This document shows, piece by piece, positions 24,065-36,125 of a DNA stretch of 64,000 nucleotides. The position numbers were made by a program, and so were the translations under genes. The first letter of the stretch is position 1. Each line of letters starts with the position of its first letter. Under the pieces are notes generated by a model. The model did no database searches. It saw only the letters and a list, made by a program, of their open reading frames with translations, and was not told the origin of the DNA. The stretch covers positions 12,659,124-12,723,123 of the forward strand of contig CAKAKS010000031.1 of NCBI GenBank assembly GCA_916700875.1. The letters run 5' to 3'. This DNA comes from Sebastes aleutianus (Eukaryota > Chordata > Actinopteri > Perciformes > Sebastidae).

Positions 24065-24651
24065 CTGACTGTATATAAGAAGTGGACAAAGTCACCGTGA
24101 CGTCACCTATTGGTTTGTGGACTGCCGTTTTGAAGCCTCGAGTTTGGCATTTTGGCCGTCGCCATCTTGTTTTTTTGCAACCAGAGGGTGGAGCTACATA
24201 CAACCGAACACTGAATAAGACATTTTTAGGCGACCAAAATGTTACAATTAACTTTCATGAAATGAAAACACACTGTGAAAGGGTTTAAGCTGACGAAAAC
24301 ACGGACAACGCCGTGGTAGCGACCTGTCAATCACAAGGTAGCCATGCCCTAAAGCATACCCTGCTTTATGGTCTATTTTACTCTAAATGGGACCATAATT
24401 TACTAAATGAAAATCATGCTGGTTTGAAGAAGACTTGAAACTAGCGATTGAGACCATAAACTCATGTTTACAATGTTTACTGAGGTAATAAATCAAGTGA
24501 GAAGTAGGGTCATTTTCTCATTGACTTCTATACAATCTGACTTCTTTTTTGCAACCAGAGGAGTCGCCCCCTGCTGGCTATTAGAAAGAATGCATGTTTA
24601 TGACACTTTCGCATTGGCTTCACTTTTCAGAACCGGAGGTTGTCGCCTGAG
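24065..24651. repeat. Dispersed fish repeat carrying a CRE-like site
   Basis: Opens GTATATAAGAAGTGGACAAAG, followed by a TGACGTCA palindrome (24098-24105) and CGCCATCTTG, and closes with GCCCCCTGCTGGC and ACCGGAGGTTGTCGC. I recall both halves as parts of one repeat frequent in percomorph genomes. No protein is encoded. Confidence 0.6.
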
Positions 24652-24925
24652 GAGGACAGGTAGAGCAGGTTTTTTAAGGCAAAAGAGTAGCCATTGGAGA
24701 GAAGGACATCATTAGAGGCAGAATGAGCAGAATTTGACCGATGTGGTTTGTAAACACAACAGTGAAAGTTGGCCCATTTTTTATAGAGGTTGATGCCCAG
24801 AAACGTCCCGAACACAGCAAAATAAGAAAATACAGGCAGAGGGCAGGTTCTCTGCAGATACAGATACTGCCACACACTTCTAGTGGGTCATAAGTGATGT
24901 CTCAGAGGGATTATTTTTGTTTGAG
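24652..24925 (-). repeat. Inverted copy of the 7115-7380 repeat
   Basis: The reverse complement from 24922 reads AATCCCTCTGAGACATCAC, TTATGACCCAC, GTGTGTGGCAGTATC and CCCTGCCCTCTGCCTG, then TGTGTTCGGGACG, closely matching 7115 onward. It abuts the CRE-bearing repeat. Confidence 0.7.
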
Positions 24926-25528
24926 TCTACATTGTTTTCTTGGAAAACCCTTGTCATTCTGCCTTTAATTCTTAAACAAGATGTCTAAAAAGTATACTTG
25001 AGAGGCAGAGTGGGAAGGTCAGTACACCATTGGCAGTGCGCAGAGAGGTCGAGCCTGTCTGAAAAGAAGTGTCAGAATGCAGAGCACAAGGCTGATGGGT
25101 TTGGGCACATTATGGCCGGGAGGTATACAGTTATAGGGCTGGATCATGGCCTGGAGATATGCAGGTGTCAATCCCCTCTCAGTGCTTCCAAAGGAGGGGA
25201 TCTACGAAGTGGATGACACAGGGGATTTTAGAAAGGTTGAAGCTGACGCCGGCTGCAGCATTCTGTGTTTTAGGAGGAGCACAGACAGCGAATCATTATT
25301 GTTCAAACATGGAGCTGAGCTGGGACACTGGTATGCCTCCTTCATATTTGATGAAGATTACAGTCTCATTATGAACTCCTGTGGTGTTCTATTAATGAAG
25401 TTGTCACATATTTAAAGAAGCTCAAAATGTGTATTTTCTTCGTAATTACAACCCCAAATGCTGGAAAGTCTCCCTAAATGACTCACTTAATATGTACTGG
25501 AAGGCTTAGACTTTTGACTAAAGGCTTG

Positions 25529-26551
25529 TTAAAGGTTAACTTCGGTATTTTTCAACTCAAAGCCTATTTCTCCATGTTGTTGTGCCTAAGTGACTAATGG
25601 TGACAACGTTTTTTGAAATGTGTCCAGTATTGAGGGAGAACACTGCAGCTGCCAGCCGCTAAACAAGCTGTAATGTAATCACTTGGGGCAATCTGGCACC
25701 GTCACTTTACGTCCACTAAAAGTGCTTGTTTTTGCCATGACAGGCTCAGATTGTTGTAATACATGGCTGAGAACATTATGGAAAGAACCCTAAATTGAGA
25801 AATTAAACATTTGTCTTACCTTTGGCTTGATCTGGTCTGTGTCAGGGAGAGTGGAGCAGGTGGAGCCAAATGCAGAAGATCAAAGACAACAGGAACTTGG
25901 CGAAATAATTTTAATTCAATCTCCAATGCAGGCGAGGCAAAACTGAAACTCTCATAACAAAATCAAGGATCCAACAATAAAAAACAGGACTTACATACAA
26001 ACTGATCTGACGAGAGGACGAAGTGCAGGTGGAGAGATGGGTGGAGAAGCTCAGGTGAGGGGAATGAGGTGATTAGGCCGAGGAATGGGCGGAGAACTGA
26101 TTGGTTTGGAAGAACTAACGAGACTGATTCAGAGAAGGTGTGTAAATGGGCAAAGGAGGGAAAGCCAGTACAGGAACACAGGAGTAAAAACACGGTACAG
26201 ACAACCCAAAATACTGAAAACAACTCAGTCCGGTCTACAAAAAGTCTGAAGGCATCTGGACACAGTGCCGTACTGTGACTGTCTGTTTGTTAGAGTGCAT
26301 CTCGCTCAGATAAAGCCGCGCTCTGAAACCTCGCTTCACATCCATATTGTCGAAATTAGCTAAATATTCACCCATGATATTAAAAATGTTGTCTCTTCCG
26401 GCAACAAGTCACATGCCACAATGACAAACAGAAAGAGAAAGGTAAGAAAAAGCTAGGCTAAATTGTCAGCAAGTAAGTATTTTGAAATATATTTATCAAA
26501 TCTAAGATGAGCTGTGGGCCTCCATTGAGCCCAAGTTTGCGATAACTTTAA
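25529..26551. mobile_element. Probable TTAA-ended element, split by a solo LTR
   Basis: The left edge TTAAAGGTTAACTTCGG sits on TTAA (25529-25532). The right edge GATAACTTTAA ends on TTAA (26548-26551). The left body (AGTGACTAATGGTGACAACG, GCTTGTTTTTGCCATGACAG) and right body (CCATGATATTAAAAATGTTG) match parts I remember from one fish repeat. The middle is interrupted by the LTR at 25840-26280. The terminal inverted repeats are weak, so the right edge is tentative. Confidence 0.5.
25840..26280. mobile_element. Solo LTR with 5-bp target-site duplication (441 bp)
   Basis: Starts TGTCAGGGAG and ends CTGTGACT. It is flanked on both sides by GTCTG (25835-25839 and 26281-26285). The TGTCA...TGAC termini fit an LTR, with the last base changed from the expected A to T. 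A 5-bp duplication is typical of Gypsy- and retrovirus-like elements. No internal gag/pol region is present, so this is a recombination remnant. Orientation is not determined. Confidence 0.75.
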
Positions 26552-27579
26552 GCACCAATGTATTTAGGAATATGCATGTAGACACGACATATAATATAAC
26601 TGTAACTGAATAACTGAAACAATAAAGGCTTTAAAACTAGATTTTTACTCAGAGTCCCTCTACGAAATGGGTTTCAATATTATGTAATAATGCAGGTCAT
26701 TTATTTAGTGCTTTTAGTGCTTGACAAATTTACATTGGCTCACTTTGCCCACTTTGCCAACTTTTCCCAGTTGGTAACCAAACCATGTTAATAAAAGAGA
26801 AGACGGAAAAAAGAATAGACGCTTTGTTTTTTTAAATATTAGTAGAAGATTATCTTGGGACACAATAGGAAAACTTGCCAAGATTAAGATTTGATTGCTT
26901 TACAGAAAACCATTTAAAAATCTGATTTTTCCTAGAAAGCAAAATAAAGAGAAAGTTACACACTGTTTTCTTTAGATAAAAAAAAAAATAAAATCTTTCC
27001 CAGATGGGAACTTACTATACTTGTGCTGGAGGGTGATTGGACAGATGTTATGGCATATGCATAAGTGTCTGTGTTATTGACACTTCCATATGCTCTGCCA
27101 GCAGTATCGGTGTGTTTATGTGCACTATATGTACAAGAGAGCGGTTGCATGTGACCAGCAGGATAATGAGAGGATGTTTATCCAGACAGATTGTCATTGA
27201 CAATAAGCACTATCCCATCAGCTAAAACCAACACAGCTGTCTGAGACTGTGGACCCATACCCAGAAATATTTAATTGGTGGGTAAACTCTGAGACGGAGT
27301 AAAACCACGAGACTTATGCAAAGGCTTAAGACGTATGCAGTCCCTGTACCAGGGATAAGATATTTTGCTGTAGAACTTGCGTTAGTACAACGTGTAAAAC
27401 CAAACCATGCCAAACACTAAAACAGAAAGCATGTTTTGGGAGGTGTGTAGCAAAACACTCATGGCCATAGGCCTGACAATCTGTGTTTTTGTCAACCCCC
27501 CAAACTTTGTTGTAGAAGATTAATTATACTCGCACGTAGATGCGAAGCTACCAGAACGGTGTCAGTAAAGAAAAAGGTA
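26552..27579. other. No gene or clear repeat recognised
   Basis: AT-rich non-coding sequence. Short open frames have no recognisable domains. Confidence 0.5.
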
Positions 27580-27690
27580 TCGCCTTCACACTACTTCAAG
27601 CCCCAATATTTTTATTGACGACGTTTCGATCCTACTTGGATCTTTGTCAGGTCAAAGTGTTTGAAAAGTGGAAACCACATTCCAAATTTA
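27580..27690. repeat. Possible retroelement fragment
   Basis: Contains TTATTGACGACGTTTCGATCC and TTGGATCTTTGTCAGGTC, a phrase I associate with dispersed fish retroelement untranslated regions, possibly Penelope-like. No reverse transcriptase is present. Low certainty. Confidence 0.3.
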
Positions 27691-30600
27691 TACATAAAGC
27701 ACAAGATGCAAACAGGCTCTATGATGGCAGGTGTGGTTCATCCAAAACACCAGTGTGATAAAACATCTACAAAATGTTAACAATTTGACGTACATAGAAA
27801 AAGTACATAAAAACAGTAATACAAAAGCCAAACTTCTAAATATCAAACATGTTATTTATAAACATGTCATATTCATCATCACATACTGTATATCAGAATA
27901 TGAATCACCTACGTTCAAAAATATAAGAAGTTAGAGGAAAAAGAAAAGAAGAAATCCTTAAAACATGTATAGAAATCCCAATCCCAATATGGAAAAAAAG
28001 AAACACCTGTTGTATTTATATATATTTCTTTTTCATTTTTACAAATAATTGTGTCAGAATCTAGAAAAATATATAAATATAACTGTATATAGTAAGAGCC
28101 ATCATAGTACAACCACTGTTATTGTTTTTAGAGAAAATGATTGACGTACTCTTGATTCAAACCTCTAGGTGTGAGAGCCTGGAGAGTGAAAATATAACCC
28201 CCAAACTTTACCATATCTCCATCACATGCTTTTTTCACAAGCCAATAACTCAGCATTGCCAAAAACATTACTCTGCACACTATGCACTGGAGAGCAACTG
28301 CACCGCTTCCTTTGAATCAAGGGAAGCAAAGTCGATTTTCTACCCCAATTTCATTTCTCATCATTACTGAGTCATTTTCACCAAAAATAGATGCAAAACC
28401 TGAGCGAGGACAGAATTACACACACAAACACACAGTCACACAGTAATTAGACACAATCTCTAATCAATAAATTTGGCAGGTTAGAGGATTATGCTACCTC
28501 ACCCCCACTGTGTTAATGTGTTTCCTCCGCCATCTGAGGCACGTGTCAATGACTCTGAGCTTGAAATCCAGTCAGTCAGGAACACATTTAACAGAAAATA
28601 ATATTTTTTTTTTCGTCTCACAGAGGTGCTCCTGGAAACGGACAAACGATGAGGTAAACAACAGGAAGGAGCTTTTGGGCGATAAGCTGCATGTAAGCTG
28701 TTGAAGCTGCTAAATTACTTTATTCTAATGAGGCAAATGTGGGTATAGCGTGCCACATGGACATGATGTAAAACAAACCCAGCGACAAGCCACAGACTCA
28801 CACTGTAATTAAGAGTCAGATACATCATGAAGATGTGTTTGCAGGCATTTCAATTTAATCTACTAAAATCACAGGGCGTGTGCCAGGATTTGTCTGCTCC
28901 GAAGTTGTCAAAATTAGATTTGCACATGTAACAAAACTAAAATCACAATAACACACTTACTGGATGATTTATACAAAAGTATGTGTATAAAACTATTTCA
29001 AAATATATATTGTTTTGCTACTAAAAAGCAAAGTCTAACTAATATTCTGCTTCAATCCATATTTGTCGGCATTTAGCCTTTCAAAAACAACATTTTCACT
29101 GCAGTCAAAAATCTATTTGCTCGCCCGCTTGATTTTGTTTGAGGATTTGTAATTTTTATTGGTGATGATGTCGGGGGGGCTCAGCTTCTCTTGGATAACA
29201 GTCTGTTTAGTAACACAAAACAAAATATATATAAACAATTAACTCTTTAGGGTTAGGGTCATAATAACTGATATAATAACACGATAACTAATAATTATGG
29301 ACAGACTCATTTGAATATTGTTTGGATGAGGAAAATATACCAAAATTTACCTTATTAGCGAGGCAAGCTGATAATGAAATGAATCAAATTCAAAATACAG
29401 AATAACCTTTCAGCTCTCGTTCAGGCTAAATCCAACTATGCTGGGGCATATGTTCTGTAGCAAGAGCAGCAGTGACAAAGTCTACACAAATTAAAACCAC
29501 TTCACCAGCAACAGTTGCTGAGGTGACGATCGCTCGAAGTCTGAGTGGAAAACTTAATTAAATCATTAATTGCACAATCAACTGTGCAACATTCTGTTCA
29601 AACACGAGAGGGAAGATGAGTGACATTTAGAGTGAAGTGAGCTGCTCAAGTGTCAATCAGCAGGTGAGATGGAGAGGGATGTTTTGGTTACTACACTTAA
29701 ATATGCACTTGAGTGAATGAACACACTGTCGGATGAGTCATCCCTCACTGTGTTCCCAGCACAGTTAAGGACTCATCTGACAAAACAGCTGGCTGTGTTT
29801 CTTTACAGTAGTGGTTAAATACACAAAGAGGTCAGTCTGCAAGCAGTTTACTTCAACAACAAAATATTGTTGAAGCAAACCGACATCAACACCATTTTTC
29901 ACTTTATAGACTCAAGAGTGTCAAACAGCAGCCGCGGAACAACAAATTCCATTCCAAAGTCCATGTGTGCCTTTTGTTATTGTTTGTTCTCCCAATAACA
30001 CAGCCCTTGAATGCTCATTTTCATCATACGACTCAAATCTCAGAACAGAGAATTTGGAGTGTCCTTGAATGCACCAAAGATTTTTTCAAGTCATCGAGTC
30101 ATTAAATCGATTTTCTTTCTATAATATTTGTAGCCAATAGGACCAAAATAGGTAATAGCCAGCAGCAAACTAGACTACTCTATGCATACAGTATGGAGTA
30201 AACATCACCATCTCTGTTATTATGAGGAGTGCACTTTCTGGCAAAGTTTATCCCAACTGAAATCCTTAGGGGCGAGGTAAATGTTAACAAATACAAAATA
30301 ACTCTGAATAATCAACATTTATTCTGCAGTATATGGAGAAACAATTGTATTGTTATTGGGAAGGTATTGTTCAATGACATGTGCATGAGGGGTCATCAAA
30401 TGGTCAGAGCATGGAAAGGATACAAAACTCTTATCCTTAGATTAGCAAAACTTATCACTCACAGTGAGTTCACCAAGTGACCGAAGTGTGAATATTAATA
30501 CTTTATAATACACAAGATCATGGGGCTGTTGGTGACCTAACACCTTATCATGACAATTATTGTATTTCCTTTATTTTTCTAGATCAAAATCTCAGGAACT

Positions 30601-30977
30601 GACCAAAAACTAAAATAATTTGAAACTGTCAATGAAGAAAACGGAAAATATCGTGATGCAAAGCAATCCTGCTCTTCAAATCAGAGTGCATATTATCACC
30701 CTGACACTCCAAGCAGAAGTCCCCCACCCAATTGCACTGAGGTTTATCAACTGATTAATTGAATAAAAAGCTTGAATCCAGTGACATAAAAACAGTTTTT
30801 TGGTTAGACTCTAAACTGCCTCTCAAGAATTTCAGACTCTCTGTAACCAAAACTGCTTCTTAACAAGCTTTCTGGGCTTTCGAAGACAAACAACATACAG
30901 TAGTTCAGCTGCAATACGATCAGTCTGTTTATCACAAGTAGCTTGCCATGTGACACCTGACCTGTTTCTCTCTTCAG
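27691..30977. other. No gene recognised; very AT-rich
   Basis: The strongest AT bias is at 27990-28090. Open frames are short and low complexity. No transposon ends were paired here. Confidence 0.5.
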
Positions 30978-31586
30978 CCTAATGCCTAGTAAACACTGCA
31001 CAACTTTAACCCTGATTTTCCGCTCCCCGACAGTTTTTGGAGCTCCTCGACAAAAGCCCCAGATCAGAGGAAAATCGGCGTTGGCTCGCCAATCGCACAT
31101 CGGCGCTCAAGCGTCATGTGTGAACTGTTCAAAGACGCTCGCCGATGCCTCGCAGACACATTCCAGATATCTAGCATGCTAAATATCTGGACCTTTCAGG
31201 GACTGCCAATGAGAGCGCAAGACACGGTTGAGGGGAAACCTGGAAAAGGAGGGATCGCCTGTAACAATAGGAACTTACTGTATGTGTTGCATTTGCAACA
31301 CGGAGCAAATTTGTTGTTGCCCCTAGAGGAATAAATAGTCAAAAATAGTGTGGAAACGGGCTATTTTGTACACACATGTGCCAACAACAACAACATCAGC
31401 AGCAATGTGTCTCGCGTATGGAAAGATGAAAGATATTGTAGTGTTTTACGCCTTGTCTCCGCTCAGTCATGTAGTGTGAAAACCACAATGACTTAAAGAC
31501 TCCCGATTACAAGACAGCAAGTTGTGTAGTGAGAACAGTACAGCGATCTGATGACTTTTAAAGTCTTGTAGTGTGAACTTGGCTTA
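30978..31586. mobile_element. Diverged inverted-repeat element (about 610 bp)
   Basis: The left end reads GCCTAGTAAACACTGCACAACTT. The reverse complement of the right end reads GCCAAGTTCACACTACAAGACTT. They align with several mismatches over about 25 bp. GC content inside is higher than in the flanks. No transposase frame is seen. Boundaries are approximate. Confidence 0.55.
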
Positions 31587-32542
31587 AAGGCCTTAAGAGT
31601 CTCCTTCAAACTCACATGACTCCTCCTTCCCCTTGCCAGAAGTTGGATTCGGCCTTGAGGAAGAACAAAAACCTCAGGGGATCTGAAGGGATGGTGTTGG
31701 CAGCATCTTGGTGACTTCCCATGCGCCACAGTGGGAGAGGAGACATGGTAGACAGTGTGGCGATGCCAATCCAGTGGCACACAGCGAGATTGGTGCCAAG
31801 AATCAGTTTGTCAGTTGGTCAATAGCTCACCGCACTTGTGTTCCATAACATTTTGGTCACTTTATTTGGTGAAGTCACAGCCATATAAACCTCTCTAAAA
31901 TCACACAAACGCCATATTTTGTTCATCATTCCACTTTTATTCTAAGATTTTCAAAACAACTGTCTGACCTTCAAGGTTGGACGGACCGAAACGTTTAGTT
32001 AATAAATATTACAGCAGTAAGCGGACAGTGTGCAGGGAGTTTTTCTCATTGTTCTCAAGATTGTACTTCCCTTGCTACGCACCTGTCACACATTCTGGTG
32101 GGCAGAGATTTATTTCTAAATATTGTAAATATTTCAACCAGCTGACATGTGATCACACAGGATCACGGTTATTACGGTCGCATTATCACGACAAATGTTC
32201 CGTCAAATCTAACTCAACATGAACAAAATACATCACATCTTTAAATGTCCTTTAATTTTATTTATAGCACCGTGGTGGTCTTTAACTGCAGCTGGTTGTT
32301 ATATCGATCATTGTGATGACCATGTGGGGCAAATGTTTATCTTCCATGGTCAACTGAGCCAGTCGATTAGTCAGCCGTAACCTCACTTTCACCTATAACT
32401 GTAATTCCCCATGTGAAGAGAAGCAGACGCTTTACAAATGGAATAGCCAACACTACATGTCCACAGCACACATAAAAGCGGACAAGAGGCACTTGAGCTG
32501 CCTAATGTCACACCATAACAATGATATACTGCACTGAATGTT
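31587..32542. other. No gene or clear repeat recognised
   Basis: Non-coding sequence without paired repeats or recognisable frames. Confidence 0.5.
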
Positions 32543-32860
32543 ACCAGTTATGCAAATGGGAAATTAATTAATAAGAATGTCAAGCTGTCCTCACACAGTC
32601 TGTATCTTAAAACAATTAGTAATTCCAACAGAATTGTGTTCCCCTCTAATTAACATTTAAAGTTATGTAAAAAGCTGCTCCAGAATAATCAGGTCACCAA
32701 CTCTGCTAGGGGGCCTGTGGTGTCAGACTGTATCTTACATTGTTGTTTAGGTATTGTGTTGCATATAAATGTCCTTTATGACGTCAACAGACAATATAGG
32801 GATGCATGTGATGTGACTAACCTAAGCAGGTACAGTAAATCCATTGTTGCTGCTGAATAT
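32543..32860 (+). repeat. Direct duplication, copy A
   Basis: From ACCAGTTATGCAAATGGG to CCTAAGCAGGTACAGTAAAT this segment is repeated in the same order at 33662-33910. Copy A contains about 65 bp absent from copy B after ATAAGAATGTCAAG. Confidence 0.92.
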
Positions 32861-32874
32861 TTCCCCCTCGAGTA

Positions 32875-33655
32875 AGACTGTATTTCCCCCGTGTAAGACT
32901 TGATACTAACTTATAATGCTAATAATGTTACCACCAGCAATATACTTATCCATGCAATACTTTATAACCACAATGGTTATGTCAAAGCAAGTGACTAATA
33001 CGCCTATTTGGAAATTACCTCAGCTAAGTGTATTTTACTGCTGTTTTTGACCATGAGTATACACGACCTGGGTGTGTTTTTTGTCCCGTAAATCAGAGTG
33101 TATTTCACTGATGTTTCTGACTGCGTGTAGCTGCGACTTGGGTGTGTTTTTTTTCCCGTAAACCAGAGTGTATTTCCCCAATGTTTCCGACTGCGAGTAA
33201 CCGCGACCTGGGTGTATTTTTCCCCCCGTGAACCAGAGTGTATTTCACCGATGTTTCCGACTCGTGAGTAACCGCGACCTGGGTGTATTTTTTTCCCCAT
33301 GAACCAGAGTGTATTTCACCGATGTTTCTGACTGAGAGTAACTGTGACCTGGGTGTATTTTTTTCGCATGAACCAGAGTGTATTTCACCGATGGTTCTGA
33401 CTGAGAGTAACTGTGACCTGGGTGTATTTTTTCCCCATGAACCAGAGTGTATTTCACCGATGGTTCTGACTGAGAGTAACTGTGACCTGGGTGTATTTTT
33501 TTCCCATGCACCAGAGTGTATTTCACCGATGGTTCTGACTGAGAGTAACTGTGACCTGGGTGTATTTTTTTCCCGTGAACCAGAGTGTATTTCACCGATG
33601 TTTCTGACTGCGAGTCACCACGACCCGGGTGTGCTTTTTTTCCCCATGAACCAAA
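32875..33655 (+). repeat. Minisatellite-bearing repeat: about ten 69-71-bp units
   Basis: After a leader (TATTTCCCCCGTGTAAGAC, AATAATGTTACCACCAGCAA, GTGACTAATACGCC), units of the form AGTGTATTTCACCGATG, TTCTGACTG, GACCTGGGTGTATTTTTT and a C-run plus GAACC repeat from about 33018. The GACCTGG phrase falls at 33065, 33135, 33205, 33276, 33346, 33415, 33484, 33553 and 33622. The last units are 69 bp, a multiple of three, so both strands stay open through them; this is an artefact and not a repeat protein gene. The leader and three units recur at 36126-36495. Confidence 0.93.
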
Positions 33656-33661
33656 GTTTGA

Positions 33662-33910
33662 ACCAGTTATGCAAATGGGAAATTAATTAATAAGAATGTC
33701 AAGTTATCTTAAAATTATGTAAAAAGCTGCTCCAGAACAATCAGGTCACCAACTCTGTTAGGTGGGCTGTGGTGTCAGACTCTATCTAAAATTGTTCTTT
33801 AGGTAGTGTTGAATATTAATTTAAATCATGAAGTCAACAGACAATATCGGTATGCATTTGATATGACTCACCTAAGCAGGTACAGTAAATGCATCAGTGC
33901 TGCTGAGTAG
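33662..33910 (+). repeat. Direct duplication, copy B
   Basis: Repeats copy A (32543-32860) immediately after the minisatellite. The junction shares ACCAG with the last minisatellite unit (GAACCA...), suggesting a microhomology join. It has a deletion relative to copy A and ends near a GCTGCTGAGTAG phrase. Confidence 0.92.
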
Positions 33911-34495
33911 ATTATATGCGTGCAGCTTCCTAACATCTCTGTTGAGTGTTGTTTTTTTTTGCCGGAAATAGTCAAACGCAACGCCAGTAAGCAGGTCAGA
34001 GTGTGCAATGTTTGCCGAACAAAACCCTCAGTATCGGCCTGTCTCTCTGTGAAATCAGATAAATAATCCAATAATATTTTGGACCCTCTTATTTCGAAGA
34101 GGCACTAGAGTCAGCATTTAGTCCATTTCTCAAACTTTTCTCTATTTTCTGTTTTGTAGAGGCAGGGGATTACCGGCTCGGCAGGGGGGCTCTCTCGCCG
34201 AGGTATTACAGCACGAGCTGGCCTGAAATGATCTGCTACTCTCTTACTGCTACTCTTTTTTTTTTTTGAATCCCCGTTCCCTATTTCTGTGTGTCACTCT
34301 GGCTGTCTGTCTCTGCCCCATCTTTGGAATTTATGTTGCCGTTTCTCTTCTACTACCCATTACTATCTTATACTGTATACCCTCCCCTCATCATAAATCA
34401 CCCCCTCCTTCATCCTCGCACCATTTACACCTCCCTATTTCGCTCTGCTCTTCTCTACTGATTTGGTTATGTGAGTGTCCTTTTGCCATTTGTCA
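33911..34495. other. No gene recognised
   Basis: Non-coding. Pyrimidine-rich from 34250, starting with a poly-T run. Confidence 0.5.
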
Positions 34496-34534
34496 TCCGT
34501 CCATCTATCCATCCATCCATCCATCCATCCATCC
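34496..34534. repeat. (ATCC)n microsatellite
   Basis: About eight ATCC/CATC tetranucleotides in a row. Confidence 0.93.
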
Positions 34535-34899
34535 TCCACTCTGTCACTCTTTGATTGCTCCGCTGTGTCTATTTCAGTAATAGAGTGATCACAAACTTAC
34601 AGGGACTTAATGAGGCAGCAATTAACCACCAGCCAGAGTTGTGTGTGTCTGGGTAAGCTGATTTAAATTGTAAAAATATAAGTGTTTCTCTGCAGTGTTT
34701 CTTGTGTGTGTGTGTGTGCGTGTCCTCGGTTTAAACTCCTATTGATGGTCCTCATCCATCATTTCAACAGTTTTACATTGTGAGGACACTTTGGCAGCGT
34801 AATCCATTACAGACTTCACATCTTGTTATTTCTGTTAAATGATATGTGCTAATTTCAAAGAACGTCAGAATCATCACAGAGGAATAAAAGTCAATTTGG

Positions 34900-35035
34900 G
34901 ATAAATGTCACATTTTTTATATCCCGTTGCCCAGTGTGCTGAAGAAAAATGTGATTAGAGAGGTTTTGAAAAATGAGAATCCGTGTGAAAAGCGCTCTAT
35001 AAATACAATGTATTATTCTTATTATCAAAATGTAT
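34900..35035 (+). repeat. Possible retroelement 3' tail
   Basis: GTGTGAAAAGCGCTCTATAAAT followed by a TTATTATTCTTATTAT run resembles the 3' tail shared by several fish SINEs and LINEs. No coding part is present. Confidence 0.4.
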
Positions 35036-35499
35036 ATTTGAACATATTTATATTTGCAAAGAGGTGAAGCTCAAAGAGGTGAAACTAAATAGATGAAAAT
35101 GTAAGATTACCACAACTCCCCACAGTCAATCATGTGACAGTGTCACAGATTAACAGCTCCCAGTTAATCACACATTCATTCGTTCAATTATTCCAGTAAG
35201 CTGTGAAATATTGGTTTTTAGTAAATATAGAAAAATACAGAGTAATCTCCATGAGAGTGTCAGTAAGATGCATTTCTTGTTCCCTCATGCTTATACATTC
35301 AAGATGGAAATTCTTTAACATAAACACCAAAATACAAAATTGTATCATTTTCTTTTAGCAGGATCACTAGCTATACCCAACCCTTGCAGACGTTCATCAG
35401 GTTGTAGGTAGTGGTCTTCTTCTAAAATCATGTGAAAGTGGTTTTGTGAGCAACAGATATTGATGCAATAACCACTAAATCTAACTATACAGCGAGGAA

Positions 35500-36125
35500 T
35501 CACTGTCTGTCTGTATGTCTGTGTGTCCTTCACATATCTCAAGAACCGCTTATCAGATCTAGTTCACACTTGGCGGGTGGATTGCTGGGGACCCAAGAGA
35601 GTGCTTTATCGAATTTGGTGCAATTTGGACCCGGGACACGTTCAACATTAATAAACTGAATTGAATTGAGTTGAATAAACAAGCGAACAGTGCTCTGTTC
35701 AGCAGCGGGGGGCGGGGCTTCAGGGCTCTGCAGACTGAGACAAGCATGAAGCATGTCGTCAGCGGATGTCAGCGGTCACTTTTGCTGCTGGATCCTGGAT
35801 ATACACTACTCGAATGCTGGATAACGTTACAACCGAGCTCTTCTTCACTTCCCTGGAGTCAACGAGCGGTTCTCCACACTGCTGCCAGCAGCACTCGCTT
35901 GGGGCCGATCAGTCCGCTCCGAATGGCCACGTGCTCCGAACAAGCACGAGCTCCTGACAACGCTGCGGGCAGCAATAATGGCAGGCTACTGGAAGACAAG
36001 CATTTGGACTGTTCCAAACGGGCACGCAGTCCAAACGAGCACAATCCCCCGACAACCCTGTAAGCAGCAATCCTGGGAGGCAACCGGTAGCCGGACTGTT
36101 CCAAACGGCCAAGCCCCCCGAGCGG
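35500..36125 (+). repeat. Dispersed GC-rich fish repeat with an internal tandem pair
   Basis: Opens with a GTCTGTCTGTATGTCTGTG run, then CTCAAGAACCGC, TTCACACTTGGCGGGT and GGACCCAAG, a phrase I recall from dispersed fish repeats. It then becomes GC-rich. At about 35940-36125 two units of roughly 90 bp share CGACAACCCTG-like, GCAGCAAT and GACTGTTCCAAACGG blocks. Open frames on both strands have no family match and vary with the repeats. Confidence 0.6.

Noticed and set aside
25840..26280. A complete retrovirus-like element
   Set aside because: Only one LTR with a target duplication is present and there is no internal coding region.
33018..33655. CRISPR-like array or repeat-protein gene
   Set aside because: Units are contiguous 69-71-bp tandem copies without unique spacers, in a vertebrate genome. 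Both strands are open only because the unit length is a multiple of three.
35671..36063. 130-codon plus-strand and overlapping minus-strand open frames
   Set aside because: They lie in a GC-rich tandem repeat; content follows the repeat and no family is recognised.
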